Source of the DNA: Trichoplusia ni
Taxonomy: Eukaryota; Arthropoda; Insecta; Lepidoptera; Noctuidae
Reading direction: 5' to 3'
NCBI RefSeq assembly: GCF_003590095.1
Contig: NC_039482.1
Coordinates: 15,145,657 to 15,209,656 of the forward strand
DNA length: 64,000 bases
The translations under genes and the position numbers were made by a program. Of the stretch, positions 26,965 to 37,665 are shown in pieces; position 1 is the first letter of the stretch, and every line of letters starts with the position of its first letter. Below the pieces are notes generated by a model. It had not been told where the DNA came from. It ran no database searches and saw only the letters and a program-made list of their open reading frames with translations.

Positions 26965-29900
26965 TACACATGCAGCCTCTGGGTGACACAGTTGGTGCTG
27001 GTGCTGTCGACACTATCTCTCTGGATCTCTCTGGATCTCACTGGATCCACTCACAACACCATAATGCTTTTATTAAATGTTTTCGTCGGAAGATGGCGCT
27101 CTCCTCTACACTTGCACTCGCATGTTTGTATAAAGTGAACGCCATGGTTTTGTTATGATTTCTGCTTGTAATAGGTATGCCGAATAATGCGAGACATAAA
27201 CGGTGAGTGATGCAGGATCCGAACAATTTCAGTATCATGTGGATAAGCATGCTCTGCAAGTTAAGTGAGTTAGAGCCGCGATGGTCTCGGTCAGCTCCCC
27301 TGCGATTAGTTTTATTACTTTTTAGGAGTTTTAACGACACTATCTATTTTATTTTGTTCGTTAATACCCATATTTGTACATGTTATTTCTCCAGTGGCCG
27401 AGTAAGGCCGACTTGCTCAGCCTCACATTGATTTATGACCTCTCTCCACGGTAAAACTTCGTAAAGAATTTTCGTAAACAATTATGTGTCCCGCCAGCCG
27501 TGGCGTGACTCCCGACTGTCATTCACATGTTTACGAAGGGCATTACGGTCGGCAGTATCCTTACTTGTCGTGATTAGTGGTAACAGTGCTAGCGTAATAG
27601 TGCGGGTGAGAGGCGGGGCGGCGGCGGCGGCGGCAGCGAGTGCGCCGTCCAGGTGTACAGCGGGGCTGCAGGAGGTCGCGCCCCGCGCCGGCCGCGACAC
27701 GCGCCGCGCTTCTGGCGCCGTCACATCTATTTCCATTAGGCTTACATGTTACTCGCTGTTTATAACAGCGGCGTGTAGCTATCACCCAACGTTCCCGTGG
27801 CATACCGTTGGCACCGACCTAATATTGTCCGTAACCTTTACTTTCACCCAAAACTCGCAACTAGGTCGTTACCAGTTATCATCAATGCATTTTTAGTTCA
27901 CCTTCGACCATAAGACCAAAATTACAGTTGATTAGTATGTTACTTGAATACTCCCTCTAAAGGGGCGGGCGGCGCACCGTCGGGGCGTCACGACAGCCGG
28001 ATATTGTCACTCAAGACGAGAGTCCTCCAGCTCCGAGCGGTGCTCCACAATCGACAATCGATATCAAGACCGGTGATAACCCGCGGCAAGTGGCATCACA
28101 AGCACATGAACGGAGATGTATTGTTAGGCAGACGCGACACGCACAGCCGCACAGCCGCAGGGATCTCATATTTTTGTTTGATTGATGTCGGAGCGACGCA
28201 GGCTACGAAAACGTTTGCGAGGTTCACTAGATCGGAAGATTTACGTATGACTGATCAAATAGAAATACCAATCACTACAGATAATCAGTAACATTACACT
28301 TAGTTCTGAGTACACTTTAAGAGGAGCTCACACATTGAGTTGCTTGGCTCGACCGCTCACAACTAGTACTAAACTGTTTGATCTGTTTACTGGCTGTTTT
28401 CTTTCATTACCCGGCGAATATGGCTAGCCCATCTAAGGTGCAACATGAATTGCTATTAATTAGTACTTATTTCATAAAAACTAAGCAAGGCAAGCGAGGG
28501 CTCCTTATTATCCAAACTTTTAAATACGGTTTTTGAAATGTTCTCTAAAACTGTCAGCGGTTTTTCCCATTGTAACCAACACAATATTCTTTTGCCCGAT
28601 TATTATAAAACTTAGGCGGACCCATCAGCAGCGCCAGCAGTCACTATCAAATTCATGAGCTTAAAAAGCGTTGCTTAAACTTTACATTTCTTTGTCGTAT
28701 TTACTGATATACCGGCAACAGTATACATTTTGCGTGTAAATCTATCTAGCTGTCACGTGCCATGTGCAACGTGCTACGAAACTCTACAGAAGTATGTGAC
28801 CGGACCGTTACAGTGCACGTCATGAAAACTATTTCTACTTACGTTGGAAAGGCCCGCCTTCCTTTCGATTTAAGTGTATTTTAAATTTTAACTGTTTCAC
28901 AGTATCTGAACTCTTTCCTCGTAACAGGTTAGTCCTCCTCCTCATACACACATACAGAGAGCAGGAAGTGGGAAATCTATGGGGGCTCCGTTTTTTTTTC
29001 TATTCGGCTAAAGAGCCCTAATGTTGTGGCGTGCCGCGCGCCGCAATAACGTCAATCGACATAACCGGGTCGCAGAGGTACGAACGAGAAAAAACTAAGT
29101 AGCTAAGAGTAGCGTTGCAAAGAGCTTTGCAATTGTAGTGTACACACAAGCTTCAGGCGAGCGGACCTCGTAACTGGAGCGCGGCGCGCGCCGGCCCGAC
29201 GCAGCGCCGTCATTAAACTCAGCTGCTGTGCTGCTGCTGTGCGCGTTGGGACACGTTACTAATATTTTTCTTGCATAGAGACTCATACTTTGAGCATACC
29301 TTTCTTCTTTTTATTATGGTTGATGTAGTTCAAACTGGTGTCTCTGGGGTGTCTGACCGAGTCTGACGTAGCTTTATGCAACGCAATTTTTTCTTGTTTA
29401 GCCGGTTTCCTCGCAATGTGACATTGTTCTGTGCCAGGATTTGTTTTGATTTGTTTCCGTTCATATTCATTACATCGAATACCTATATTTATCAACAAGC
29501 AAGTTCATTCTCGTCTCGCGAAGGCCTTGCGGTTCTATGCATGGATTTGTATGCACAAGGTACGTGTTTGATTCCAACGCAGGTTAAGTACCAATGTGAC
29601 TTTTTCAAAGTTACATAATGTGTACCTACAATGTACAAACTTGCTTTATTATTCTAAGCCACTACTGATGAACGGGGAGGAAATATTGGAATCTGAAATG
29701 AGCAGCCAATCTGCACTGAGTAGTGTGGTGGGCAATGCTAATGTAGGCTGGTACATGCACAGACCGCGCGCGGCTTTAGGCGCTGTTTCACAACTTACTC
29801 ACCTTTTATGGAATACCGCAACTATCCTTGTGACTCCTCACCAGCGACGAACTGGACCAGTGAGAACTGCATTTCCATTTATGCGCAATCTGTGTCATTA

Positions 29901-30206
29901 AGATCGTCGAGATATCGTTTAGTCGAATAGTATGTACATTAGAAAGGTATCACCAATTGGGTAAATTGGCATCATAGAAACTGACACCCTATATTAAGTC
30001 AGAACTGTTCAAGACGAAAATTTTGTGTTCCTTTGAGATGATCCAGAAACAATAATACGCGCTGAAACGCTGCGAGGAGCCCCAGTAGGATGTTGTTGAT
30101 CTAGCAAGATTGAACACAACCACACCTAGTCCCCACATTCTAAAACCCTGACTGGCATCCTAATACGACGCGAAATCAACATAGGGAAAATAAAATTATA
30201 TTGTTG

Positions 30207-30212
30207 TTTATT
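30207..30212 (-). terminator. Poly(A) signal of the serine protease
   Basis: AATAAA on the minus strand, 56 bases after the stop codon of the protease gene: the expected place for 3' end formation. Confidence 0.6.
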
Positions 30213-30268
30213 AATTTCCGTCACAAGTCATAACTAATTCCACGTGGACAGCACGGACGCTGAGGGCT

Positions 30269-31442
30269 TCACCCCGCGGGCACGAGCAGCAGCGCGAGCG
30301 CGGCGGCGGCCAGCAGAGGGCAGGCGGCCCCAGCGCGCGGCGCGCCCGACCCGATGATGCGCATGCGCAACGCCGCCTCCGTGTCGTAGATGGTGGCGTT
30401 GATCAAGTCCGCGTAGTTGTAGAGCGCCGTGAAGACGCTGGTGGCGCCCTCGGCGGGGTCCACCTTGCCGGCGGCGCACTCGAGCGGGCCCATGGAGGTG
30501 ACGCCCACCTGCGCCCCGCGGTACAGCACGGGCCCGCCCGAGTCGCCCGAGCACACGCCGCGCGCGCCGCCGCCCGTGCGCGCCGCCGCCACGCCGCACA
30601 CGCAGTGGAACCACGCGCCGCGCTCGCAGAACACCAGCCGCAGCCGCACCTCGAACAGCTCCTCGCCCAGCATCGACTTCTCCGTGCGCCCGTACCCGAG
30701 CACCTGCGCCCGACACGCGCCGCAGGGAAATACATTTAAATTAATTAAATCAACTATGCGCCCTGAGCGACTACAGTTATTTGAGCGTCACCTGGACTTC
30801 TTCATTCTTGAGATCGATGGGATTGTAGAGTCGCATGGCTTGCATGGGATCGAGCTGCGGCGTGTTCGTGAGGAACATGTCCTGGCGCGTGCGCACCAGC
30901 CCCACGTCGTGGTGCAGCAGAGTCACGTCGATGCCGCGCCCCTCGTCCTCCTGCACCACCTTGTAGCTGCGAACACGCACGAGGCTGTGAGAGTGCTAAG
31001 TGCTGTAGCTAACCCGTGCGGGCTGGCGGCGGAACACGTACCCGGGGTGGCGGTACAGATAGTGCACGGAGGCGAGGTCCCCCTCGGGCGAGGCGGGGCG
31101 CCGCGAGTTGTACTTGACGTAGGCGATCTGCGGTGAAACGCAGTGCGCGGCCGTAAGCGCCCAGCGCAGCGCCACCACCGCGGCCGAGCAGCGCGCCGAC
31201 CAGTAGCGGTCCAGCAGCACGCACGCGGACGGGTACGAGCTGAGTGTGGTGGCCTCGCCGCCGAAGACGCGGCGCGAGCTGCCGAGCCCGGCGCCGGGCT
31301 TGCCGGCCGCGCCGAGCCCGCGCGTGCCGTTGCGCTCCGCCACCATGCTGCGGTAGAACCCGTAGCGGCTGCCGTTGCGCGCCGCGCCCTCGCCCGCGCC
31401 CCACGCGCACACCAGCGCCGCCAATACCAACTGCGCTCGCAT
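30269..31442 (-). CDS. Secreted/possibly GPI-anchored chymotrypsin-fold serine protease, 3 exons
   Basis: S1-family serine protease. Exons on the minus strand: 31442-31042, 30966-30792 and 30703-30269, joined by GT-AG introns (donors GTACGT and GTGACG, acceptors TTCGCAG and GGCGCAG). They read in phase as 336 residues. Residues 1-20 form a signal peptide. Cleavage after R58 (SSRR|VFGG) would give the mature N-terminus. The triad is H100 (LTAAHC), D154 (HHDVGLV) and S247 (GDSGGPV). The position equivalent to trypsin D189 is Gly241, which argues against trypsin specificity. The protein ends in a 17-residue hydrophobic stretch after small residues, resembling a GPI-attachment signal. Introns are short (75 and 88 bp). 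The gene is divergent to the GPCR gene at 32.2 kb. Substrate is unknown; I am sure of the family, less of each splice site. Confidence 0.88.
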
Positions 31443-31596
31443 CCTTTACTCCGCGACTTTTGTCGATTCCAACATTACGTTCAGCATATTATGACGTCTC
31501 CGACGACTGACGCGTGTCATGTTGCTAATACTCTATGACAAGACTGTACAAAAAGGTCAGATTTGATGAACAAGCAGTTGATTATAATCTGACGTG

Positions 31597-31793
31597 CAAA
31601 GACTTTTGTGTTCAATAGACCATTAATCGAGGAAGGTTTTAGGCTATATAAAATCACGCTGCAACTAATAGGAGCGAAGATACAATGGAAAACGTGGCAA
31701 AAACGGGGAAAAATATTAATCTTCGAGGGCTTTTGTTCAAAAATTCCTGACTTATATCTTCTAACCACGCGGACGTAGTCGCGAGCAACAGCT
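31597..31793 (+). mobile_element. Non-autonomous Helitron-like repeat, reverse copy
   Basis: Reverse complement of the family seen at 14974, with GTGTTCAATAGACC, AATAGGAGCGAAGATACAAT and ending GTCGCGAGCAACAGCTTG. It lies about 150 bp upstream of the protease start and is truncated at its AT-rich end. Confidence 0.55.
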
Positions 31794-32195
31794 TGTTATA
31801 AATAAAACTTTTCATCAAAGGAGGTAAAACAAAATGAATGTAATTACCGCAAAACGGTAAATTATAGCACTGCTTGTGTTAGCCGAAAAGCATGTTTCGA
31901 CATTGGTCGTGCTAAAACCAACACTGTTGATAAATACTCTTCATGAAGCCAAACATCCGATATCGACAATCCAATCCAACCCAACCAATCTTTATGTTTT
32001 AGCCTCTATCTATAAATCATTTGGTACATTGGTTTAGGTTCGATGAATTGACTTCAGATAGGTAATATGGAGGTTTTCTTTCATCTTATTAAACTACTCA
32101 TATCTGGTGTAGTTTCAGCCAGCTCAATGTGTTTTTTATTATATACAAGAGCGCTCTCGGAGGTGATTTAACCAGGTGTGTGTGTTTGCCGGCAG

Positions 32196-32249
32196 ATGAG
32201 CGAGTGCGGCGCGTGAGGCGGGAACATGCGCGCCGGCCGCCCACCATGA
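32196..32249 (+). promoter_or_regulatory. Two short upstream ORFs before the GPCR start
   Basis: A probable splice acceptor (TTTGCCGGCAG) ends at 32195. Right after it, ATG 32196 opens a 6-codon frame ending at TGA 32214-32216. A second ATG at 32226 opens a 7-codon frame whose TGA (32247-32249) overlaps the receptor ATG (32246-32248) as ATGA. Both are out of frame with the receptor and could limit its translation or require re-initiation. Confidence 0.5.
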
Positions 32250-33493
32250 GCCACAACGGCACGGACGACGGCTGCGACTCGGACGTGGGCGTGGAGCCGG
32301 GCGACAAGCTGTTCCGCTTCGTGGTGCACGGCGTGCTGCTGAACGCCATCGGCGCGGGCGGTCTGCTGGGCAACGCGCTGTCTGTGCTGGTGCTGTCGCG
32401 CCCGCAGATGCGCTCCTCCATCAACTGCCTGCTGGTGGGGCTGGCGGCCTGCGACACCGTGCTCATCCTCACCTCCGTGCTGCTGTTCGGCCTCACGGCC
32501 GTGTTCCCCTACACGGGCCGGCTGCGCTACTACTACTACCACGTGTGCCCGCACATTACGCCCTATGCCTACCCCATAGCCAACGCCGCGCAGACCATGT
32601 CCGTGTACCTCACGCTCATAGTGACCATCGAGCGCTGGGTGGCGGTGTGCCATCCGTTTCGGGCAAAGGCGTTGTGCACGTCATCGCGCGCGCGCTGGTA
32701 CGTGTTGGGCACGGCCGCCTTTGCCCTTGCATACAACGTGCCCAAGTTCTTCGAGGCGGAAGTGATCGAGCGCTTTGCAGACGGCGAGCTCGTGTACTGT
32801 GTCACCGCCGACCTGCAGTTTCGTACTGAGTCCTACATAGTGGTGTACATCCACTCACTATACATGATCGTCATGTACATCGTGCCGTTCTCGGCGCTCG
32901 CGGCGCTTAACGCGTGCATCGTGCGGCAGGTGCGGCGCGCGCAGGCCGAGCGCGCGCGCCTCTCGCGCGTCCAGCGCCGCGAGCTGAGCCTGGCCACCAT
33001 GCTTCTAGTGGTCGTACTCGTTTTTTTTCTCTGCAACCTACTCCCGCTCGTCACTAATTCGTTCGAAGTGTTCCTCGGCGATCAGTTCGACAAACTCGAC
33101 CCGCTCGTCAAAACAAGCAACCTCCTGGTAACAATCAACAGCAGCGTCAATTTCGTCATATATGTAATATTCGGGGAAAAGTTTAAACGGGTATTTCTGA
33201 AGATGTTCTGCGCGGCAGGCTTTTGGCGGCGCGGCGGCACTCGCGACTCGCCGGAGCACACGCGCGACGACTCGTTCGCGTCGTGCGGGGAGCGCGTGTC
33301 GCTGAGGCTCGCGCGCAACGGCACGCTGCGGCGCTCGGAGGCGCGAGGGGCGCGCGGCGGGGGCGCGGCGCTGGCCGGCAGCAGCCGCGCCCGGCGTGCG
33401 CCCTCGCCCGCGCCCACCGTCTACTACCCCGCGCCCGTCACCGAGCTGTCCAGCACCTCGGACGCGCGCTGGAACGGTCGCGCGCAGTTCTAA
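32246..33493 (+). CDS. FMRFaR: Class A GPCR, FMRFamide-receptor-like
   Basis: A 415-residue seven-helix neuropeptide receptor encoded in one exon. I chose ATG 32246 because its context is CCACC-ATG and because a probable splice acceptor lies at 32195, so the in-frame extension upstream is likely intron. Visible landmarks: N-glycosylation site at N4, helix 1 GN42-43, helix 2 D70, extracellular C101 paired with C185, helix 3 ERW (129-131) in place of DRY, then CHPFRAKALCT, and helix 7 NFVIY (302-306) in place of NPxxY. The segment from CHPFRAKALC to NVPKFFE and the run NSSVNFVIYVIFGEKFKR resemble insect FMRFamide receptors. The cytoplasmic tail (about 320-415) is Arg/Ser/Gly-rich and very high in GC. 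The receptor would couple peptide binding to G proteins at the plasma membrane. A paralogous RFamide receptor is the main alternative. Confidence 0.8.
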   Translation: MSHNGTDDGCDSDVGVEPGDKLFRFVVHGVLLNAIGAGGLLGNALSVLVLSRPQMRSSINCLLVGLAACDTVLILTSVLLFGLTAVFPYTGRLRYYYYHVCPHITPYAYPIANAAQTMSVYLTLIVTIERWVAVCHPFRAKALCTSSRARWYVLGTAAFALAYNVPKFFEAEVIERFADGELVYCVTADLQFRTESYIVVYIHSLYMIVMYIVPFSALAALNACIVRQVRRAQAERARLSRVQRRELSLATMLLVVVLVFFLCNLLPLVTNSFEVFLGDQFDKLDPLVKTSNLLVTINSSVNFVIYVIFGEKFKRVFLKMFCAAGFWRRGGTRDSPEHTRDDSFASCGERVSLRLARNGTLRRSEARGARGGGAALAGSSRARRAPSPAPTVYYPAPVTELSSTSDARWNGRAQF

Positions 33494-33765
33494 CAGCGCT
33501 CGCTGGCGCCGCCCGCCGCCGCGCACTACCACTGATCGCCACTGTAGTGCTCTGTGAATAAGTGTGGTGTTGTAAGAGACGTTCTGACAGCCATATCGAC
33601 TTTGTTATAAGCCGGGGACCGGACGATTGCCTGGAATGGCTAAATATTTTTGTACATACATATAAATAATATAGCCCCCTCATGGGTTGAGACCCATCGG
33701 TCGATGATTACGAATTATTATGTTGTAATATTACTTTATGTAGGTAGGTACTGTAAACTTTTGTA

Positions 33766-33771
33766 AATAAA
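33766..33771 (+). terminator. Poly(A) signal of the GPCR gene
   Basis: AATAAA 273 bases after the receptor stop codon, followed by T-rich sequence. It implies a 3' UTR of about 0.3 kb. Confidence 0.6.
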
Positions 33772-33799
33772 CAAATAAGTACATTGTAAACTTTTTGTC

Positions 33800-34467
33800 T
33801 CTTGTTACGCGCAGAGAGTGTAAGTTCCTGTGCCATCTGCGCACGCGTCGATGTAGCGTCACGTCGACCGAAAACAAATACTCAATTAATAAAATGTCAT
33901 TTAATGTGTTCAAGTGTTTTTCATTCTCCCACCCTATCTAACGTCGTCGCTGTGATATCAACACTTGCTGGGCCAACACCTCGTAAGTATCTACATAATA
34001 TATGAGACGACTACAATCCCTCTTATAAACCTTACGACTTTTGAATTTGGGTTCGAACGCCGTTTTCTATTATATCTACATAGTTACACATCTATAAGAT
34101 TTACAAGACCCTGACTCCCTTTACAAAGAGGGACTTGTTTAGCAAATTAGCACCGCGGAGGTAATGTAATTGATGAATAACTGTTAGTACTACTAGTAGG
34201 TTGAAATAAAACCTCTACGCTGATTTGGTAGAGTTGGTTGTCATGCAGCAAACCCGTAGCGCCATGTAAATCGACGCCAACGCCATCTATCGAGCTATGG
34301 TTAAACAAATTGTTACAAAGAATTAATAATTATAATAAATTTACATATTGCTTTTCAAAAGGAATGCATCTGCTTAAATTTTTGTAGATGAGAACAATTG
34401 AAATAGAGTTTATTTCAAGGCAATGTAACGTGGTCTATTCGTCAATTCTGTTTAAAAAGTTATATCT
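33800..34467. other. No gene seen
   Basis: AT-rich intergenic sequence after the receptor gene; I see nothing recognisable. Confidence 0.4.
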
Positions 34468-34680
34468 AGCAAAGCGACGCCAGCTCTGAGGTCCCGGGTT
34501 CGATCCCCGGTCGGGTCAACGTAAAAATTCACATTTCTACATTGACTCGGGTCTGGGTGTTTGTGGTACCTTCGCAGCATCTGAATTCCATAACACAAGT
34601 GCTTTAACAACTGACTTTGGGTTCAGAACTATGTATTTGATGTTGTCCGCATTTATTAATTTATTTTATTATTGTAACAT
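34468..34680 (+). mobile_element. tRNA-derived SINE, 5'-truncated
   Basis: A B-box GGTTCGATCCC at 34497-34507 lies within CCCGGGTTCGATCCCCGG. It is followed by non-tRNA body sequence (CTCGGGTCTGGGTGTTTGTG, CCATAACACAAGTGCTTTA) and an A+T tail (TTATTAATTTATTTTATTATT). The A-box half is decayed. This is the usual SINE structure, so it is not a tRNA gene. Confidence 0.72.
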
Positions 34681-35257
34681 CTCTTGTACTTTCGGGCAAA
34701 GCGTACCTAAAAATTGATATCACAGTAATTGGGAAGTTTAAATATTCCTTGTAGTTTCTGACATAAATCGATATGGCGGTAACCGCGGAGTTGTAACATT
34801 TTTCATTGTTTATCTAGAATGGCGTCGGTTGGAGATGTTTTATGTCTTGTAGATTAGAACATAGTGTAGCTAGAAAAAATCGATGTCGCGGTAATCGCGA
34901 TGTTCTAATACAAGGGACAGGCGATCGTGAACTCCACGAAACTACTCAAATTTATTTACTCACTATTATTAACTTTTTTTTTTTATCGAAAATGAATTGT
35001 TGCAGATTTTTCATTTTGTAACCCGCAGTGTACTATTAGACAAGCTTTTTTTTCGAAACCATATTCTGGAAGCGAAAGCACAAGAATAAAATTAATAAGA
35101 ACCAAATTAATACACAATAATTGCCTTAAAAATAATCAGCGTGCTTTCAATTTCAAGTGTTCTGATTTCTTAACTATGTAGATGCAAACCCAGGTCCGGT
35201 CGGGTGAAATGGGACACATAATACACAATGTGGGTAAATATTTCTGTAGTCATCGGT
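34681..35257. other. AT-rich, no gene seen
   Basis: AT-rich sequence; two related strings, ATCGATATGGCGGTAACCGCG (split over 34767-34789) and a similar one near 34880, suggest a small local duplication. Confidence 0.3.
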
Positions 35258-36000
35258 TATTTATTTATTTATTCCGTTATTACAGGTACACGTTATACTT
35301 ATGACAAAGTACAGTGTCTCACAAAACAGTACACACTGTTTGTCTGCGAGATCAAAAGTATATAAACTTCAATTATACATATTATTATATAAACTTAACA
35401 AGGTAGTACTTAATATTAATTTTATAAAGGAGTGTTATTATGGCAGAGTATTTATTGAACGCGGGTAAACTGTTGAGGATATGGAATCCGTTTCCTTAGC
35501 GTCCTGTCTCCATAGACATTGGTAACTCTAGGGACAACACATTTACCCGAGGTCATCGCTCTCGTATGCTTTTGATTGCTATGGTTGTTTGTTGCAATTA
35601 GATAAGTGTGTTTTAGTTTTACTGGTAATAATTTACATATTTTTTATAGTTTATAGTAGTCGTCTCTGTATTTATGTCTTATTTTTTTGTCTACAATCAA
35701 TTTAATAAATCTAATTGGCACGTGTCGCGCAGGTTGGTGCCGGCGCGTAGCGCGCACATGTCGTCCGCGAACATATATGCTGAGCGATGCTGTAGTACCC
35801 CACACAGACTATTTACATGCATCAGGTAGCAAACCGGACCACATCCTGAGCCCTGCGGTGCCCCGAGCTTAACTGATTTCTCAGTGCTATATGTGTCTCC
35901 AACCCTTACCCGGTAAGAACGTGAATTGAGATAACCAGCCATTCAAAGGATGCCCCACTCCACACTCTTCTATTGCATTTAGCAATATCAAGGAATATTA
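35258..36000 (-). pseudogene. LINE remnant with reverse-transcriptase core
   Basis: The minus-strand frame 35942-35697 shows the RT palm: KLGAPQGSGCGPVCYLM, then FADDM, a variant of the catalytic YADD. Between about 35600 and 35430 frameshifted pieces resemble the LINE C-terminus (RKRIPY, LNSLPAFNKYSAI). An AATAAATAAATAAA-like tail closes it near 35260-35278. This is probably one internally deleted insertion. The fragment lacks endonuclease and most of the RT fingers. A Jockey-like clade is likely. Confidence 0.75.
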
Positions 36001-36224
36001 AAGCCATAGATTCGAATAGCTTCGTTCATTGTGTTTAATAAATATGTAGAGTGAATAAAAACTGCAATAGTTTTTACACATTTTTTATGTTATTTTAGAT
36101 CAACATTCAAAACAAACTAACAAAATGTATAATTTTAACGTTAATTCTCTGAAAACCTTCTTGTTATGAGCACTAAGTCTCTCTAGCTCTATCTCTTGCT
36201 AATGGAAGGAAGGCGTTGAGCATG

Positions 36225-36395
36225 GAGGATGGATACAGGGGGGAGGACGACCAAAGAAACGATGGACGGATTATGTAAAGACGAGACGACTGCCAAGAGA
36301 GTTTTATGTGAGGCGATAGAAAGGCATAGAAGAAGAAGACATGTTGCACCGACCCCAAATAAAATTAATTAGGTTAAGGGCAGGGGAATAATGAT
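36225..36395 (+). mobile_element. LINE (RTE-like) 3' end
   Basis: The plus strand encodes a short GRPKKRW-type end with following EEEDMLHRP residues, then a G-rich, ATGATG-type tail (GGGCAGGGGAATAATGATGA). This pattern marks the ORF2 C-terminus and tail of RTE-like LINEs in insects. Only the last ~170 bp remain. Confidence 0.55.
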
Positions 36396-36478
36396 GACAC
36401 TAATAAAGGAATATTCTCTATTATACATCACAGATTGATAATCATTTTTTTTATTTTTATTCTCTTTGTCTGACATCA

Positions 36479-37590
36479 CTCTAGGTTAGGTCACGCTGGG
36501 TAAGGTCACGCTAGCTTACGCCACGCTAGCTTACGCCACGCCGGCTTAGGTCACGCTGGCTTAGGTCACACTGGCTTAGGTCACACTGGCTTAGATCACG
36601 CTAGCTTAGGTCACGCTGGCTTAGGTCACGCTGGTTAAGGTCACACAAGGTTTGGTCACGCTGGATGAGGTCACGCTAGGTAAGGTCACGCAGGCATTGG
36701 TCACGCTGGCTTAGGCTTAGATCACACTGACTTAGGTAACGCTGGCTTAGGTGACACTGGCTTAGATCACGTTAGCTTAGGTCAGGCTTAGGCCAAAGTG
36801 GCTTAAGTCATGCTGGCTTAGGTCACGCAAGGTTTGGTCACGTAAGGTAAGGTCACGCTAGGTAAGGTCACGAAGGCTTTGGTCAAACCGGCTTAGATCA
36901 CGCTAGCTTAGGTCACGCTGGCTTAGGTGACGCTGTCTAAGGTCATGCTGGCTTAGGTCGCGCTGGCTTAGGTCATGCTAGCTTAGGTCACGCAAGGTAA
37001 GGTCACGCAAGGTAAGGTCACGCTAGGTAAGGTCACGAAGGCTTTGGTCAAACCGGCTTAGATCACGCTAGCTTAGGTCACGCAAGGTAAGGTCACGCTG
37101 GCTTAGGTGACGCTGTCTAAGGTCATGCTGGCTTAGGTCGCGCTGGCTTAGGTCATGCTAGCTTAGGTCACGCAAGGTAAGGTCACGCAAGGTAAGGTCA
37201 CGCTAGGTAAGGTCACGAAGGCTTTGGTCAAACCGGCTTAGATCACGCTAGCTTAGGTCACGCTGGCTTCGGTCATGCTGTCTAAGGTCATGCTGGCTTA
37301 GGTCGCGCTGGCTTAGGTCACGCAAGGTAAGGTCACGCAAGGTAAGGTCACGCAAGGTAAGGTCACGCTAGGTAAGGTCACGAAGGCTTTGGTCAAACCG
37401 GCTTAGATCACGCTAGCTTAGGTCACGCAAGGTAAGGTCACGCTGGCTTAGGTGACGCTGTCTAAGGTCATGCTGGCTTAGGTCGCGCTGGCTTAGGTCA
37501 CGCTAGCTTAGGTCACGCTGGCTTAGGTGACGCTGGCTTCGGTCATGCTGTCTAAGGTCATGCTGGCTTAGGTCGCGCTGGCTTAGGTCA
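36479..37590. repeat. Subtelomeric 15-bp satellite with higher-order repeat
   Basis: About 74 head-to-tail monomers of TTAGGTCACGCTGGC with 14-16-bp variants. Many monomers contain TTAGG, the insect telomere unit. A marker variant (GAAGGCTTTGGTCAAACCGG) recurs at 36872, 37037, 37217 and 37382, spacings of 165, 180 and 165 bp. That is a higher-order unit of 11-12 monomers. The array runs into plain TTAGG-type repeats at 37591-37608. Confidence 0.92.
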
Positions 37591-37608
37591 AGGTTAGATT
37601 AGGTTAGG
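37591..37608 (+). repeat. Short TTAGG tract at the element's 3' junction
   Basis: AGGTTAGATTAGGTTAGG, i.e. CCTAA repeats on the minus strand, directly follow the poly(A) of the Gag-only element. This marks its target as telomeric repeat. Confidence 0.8.
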
Positions 37609-37665
37609 TTTTTTTTTTATTGAACTTTGGCTTTGGTTTATTTAATTTTTATTCGCTTTGATGAT

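Larger units (their letters stand above)
22776..30200. other. Gene-poor unique sequence with GC pockets
   Basis: No gene can be supported. It holds a C-rich tandem repeat (23521-23598), GGGGTGC repeats near 25440-25465, GGATCTCTCT-type repeats at 27013-27048, a GCG run near 27615 and a strong hairpin at 26929-26964. Several longer frames, such as 24481-25014, have no recognisable domain. Antisense frames of similar length across the GC pockets suggest composition effects. Confidence 0.4.

Noticed and set aside
32129..32245. N-terminal extension of the GPCR to a start at 32129
   Set aside because: The segment contains a probable splice acceptor at 32195 and encodes no signal peptide or helix; ATG 32246 has the better context.
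33038..33561. Long antisense and alternate frames over the GPCR tail and the protease exons
   Set aside because: High GC suppresses stops in all frames; the residues are Arg/Ala-rich and the sense frames have clear family motifs.
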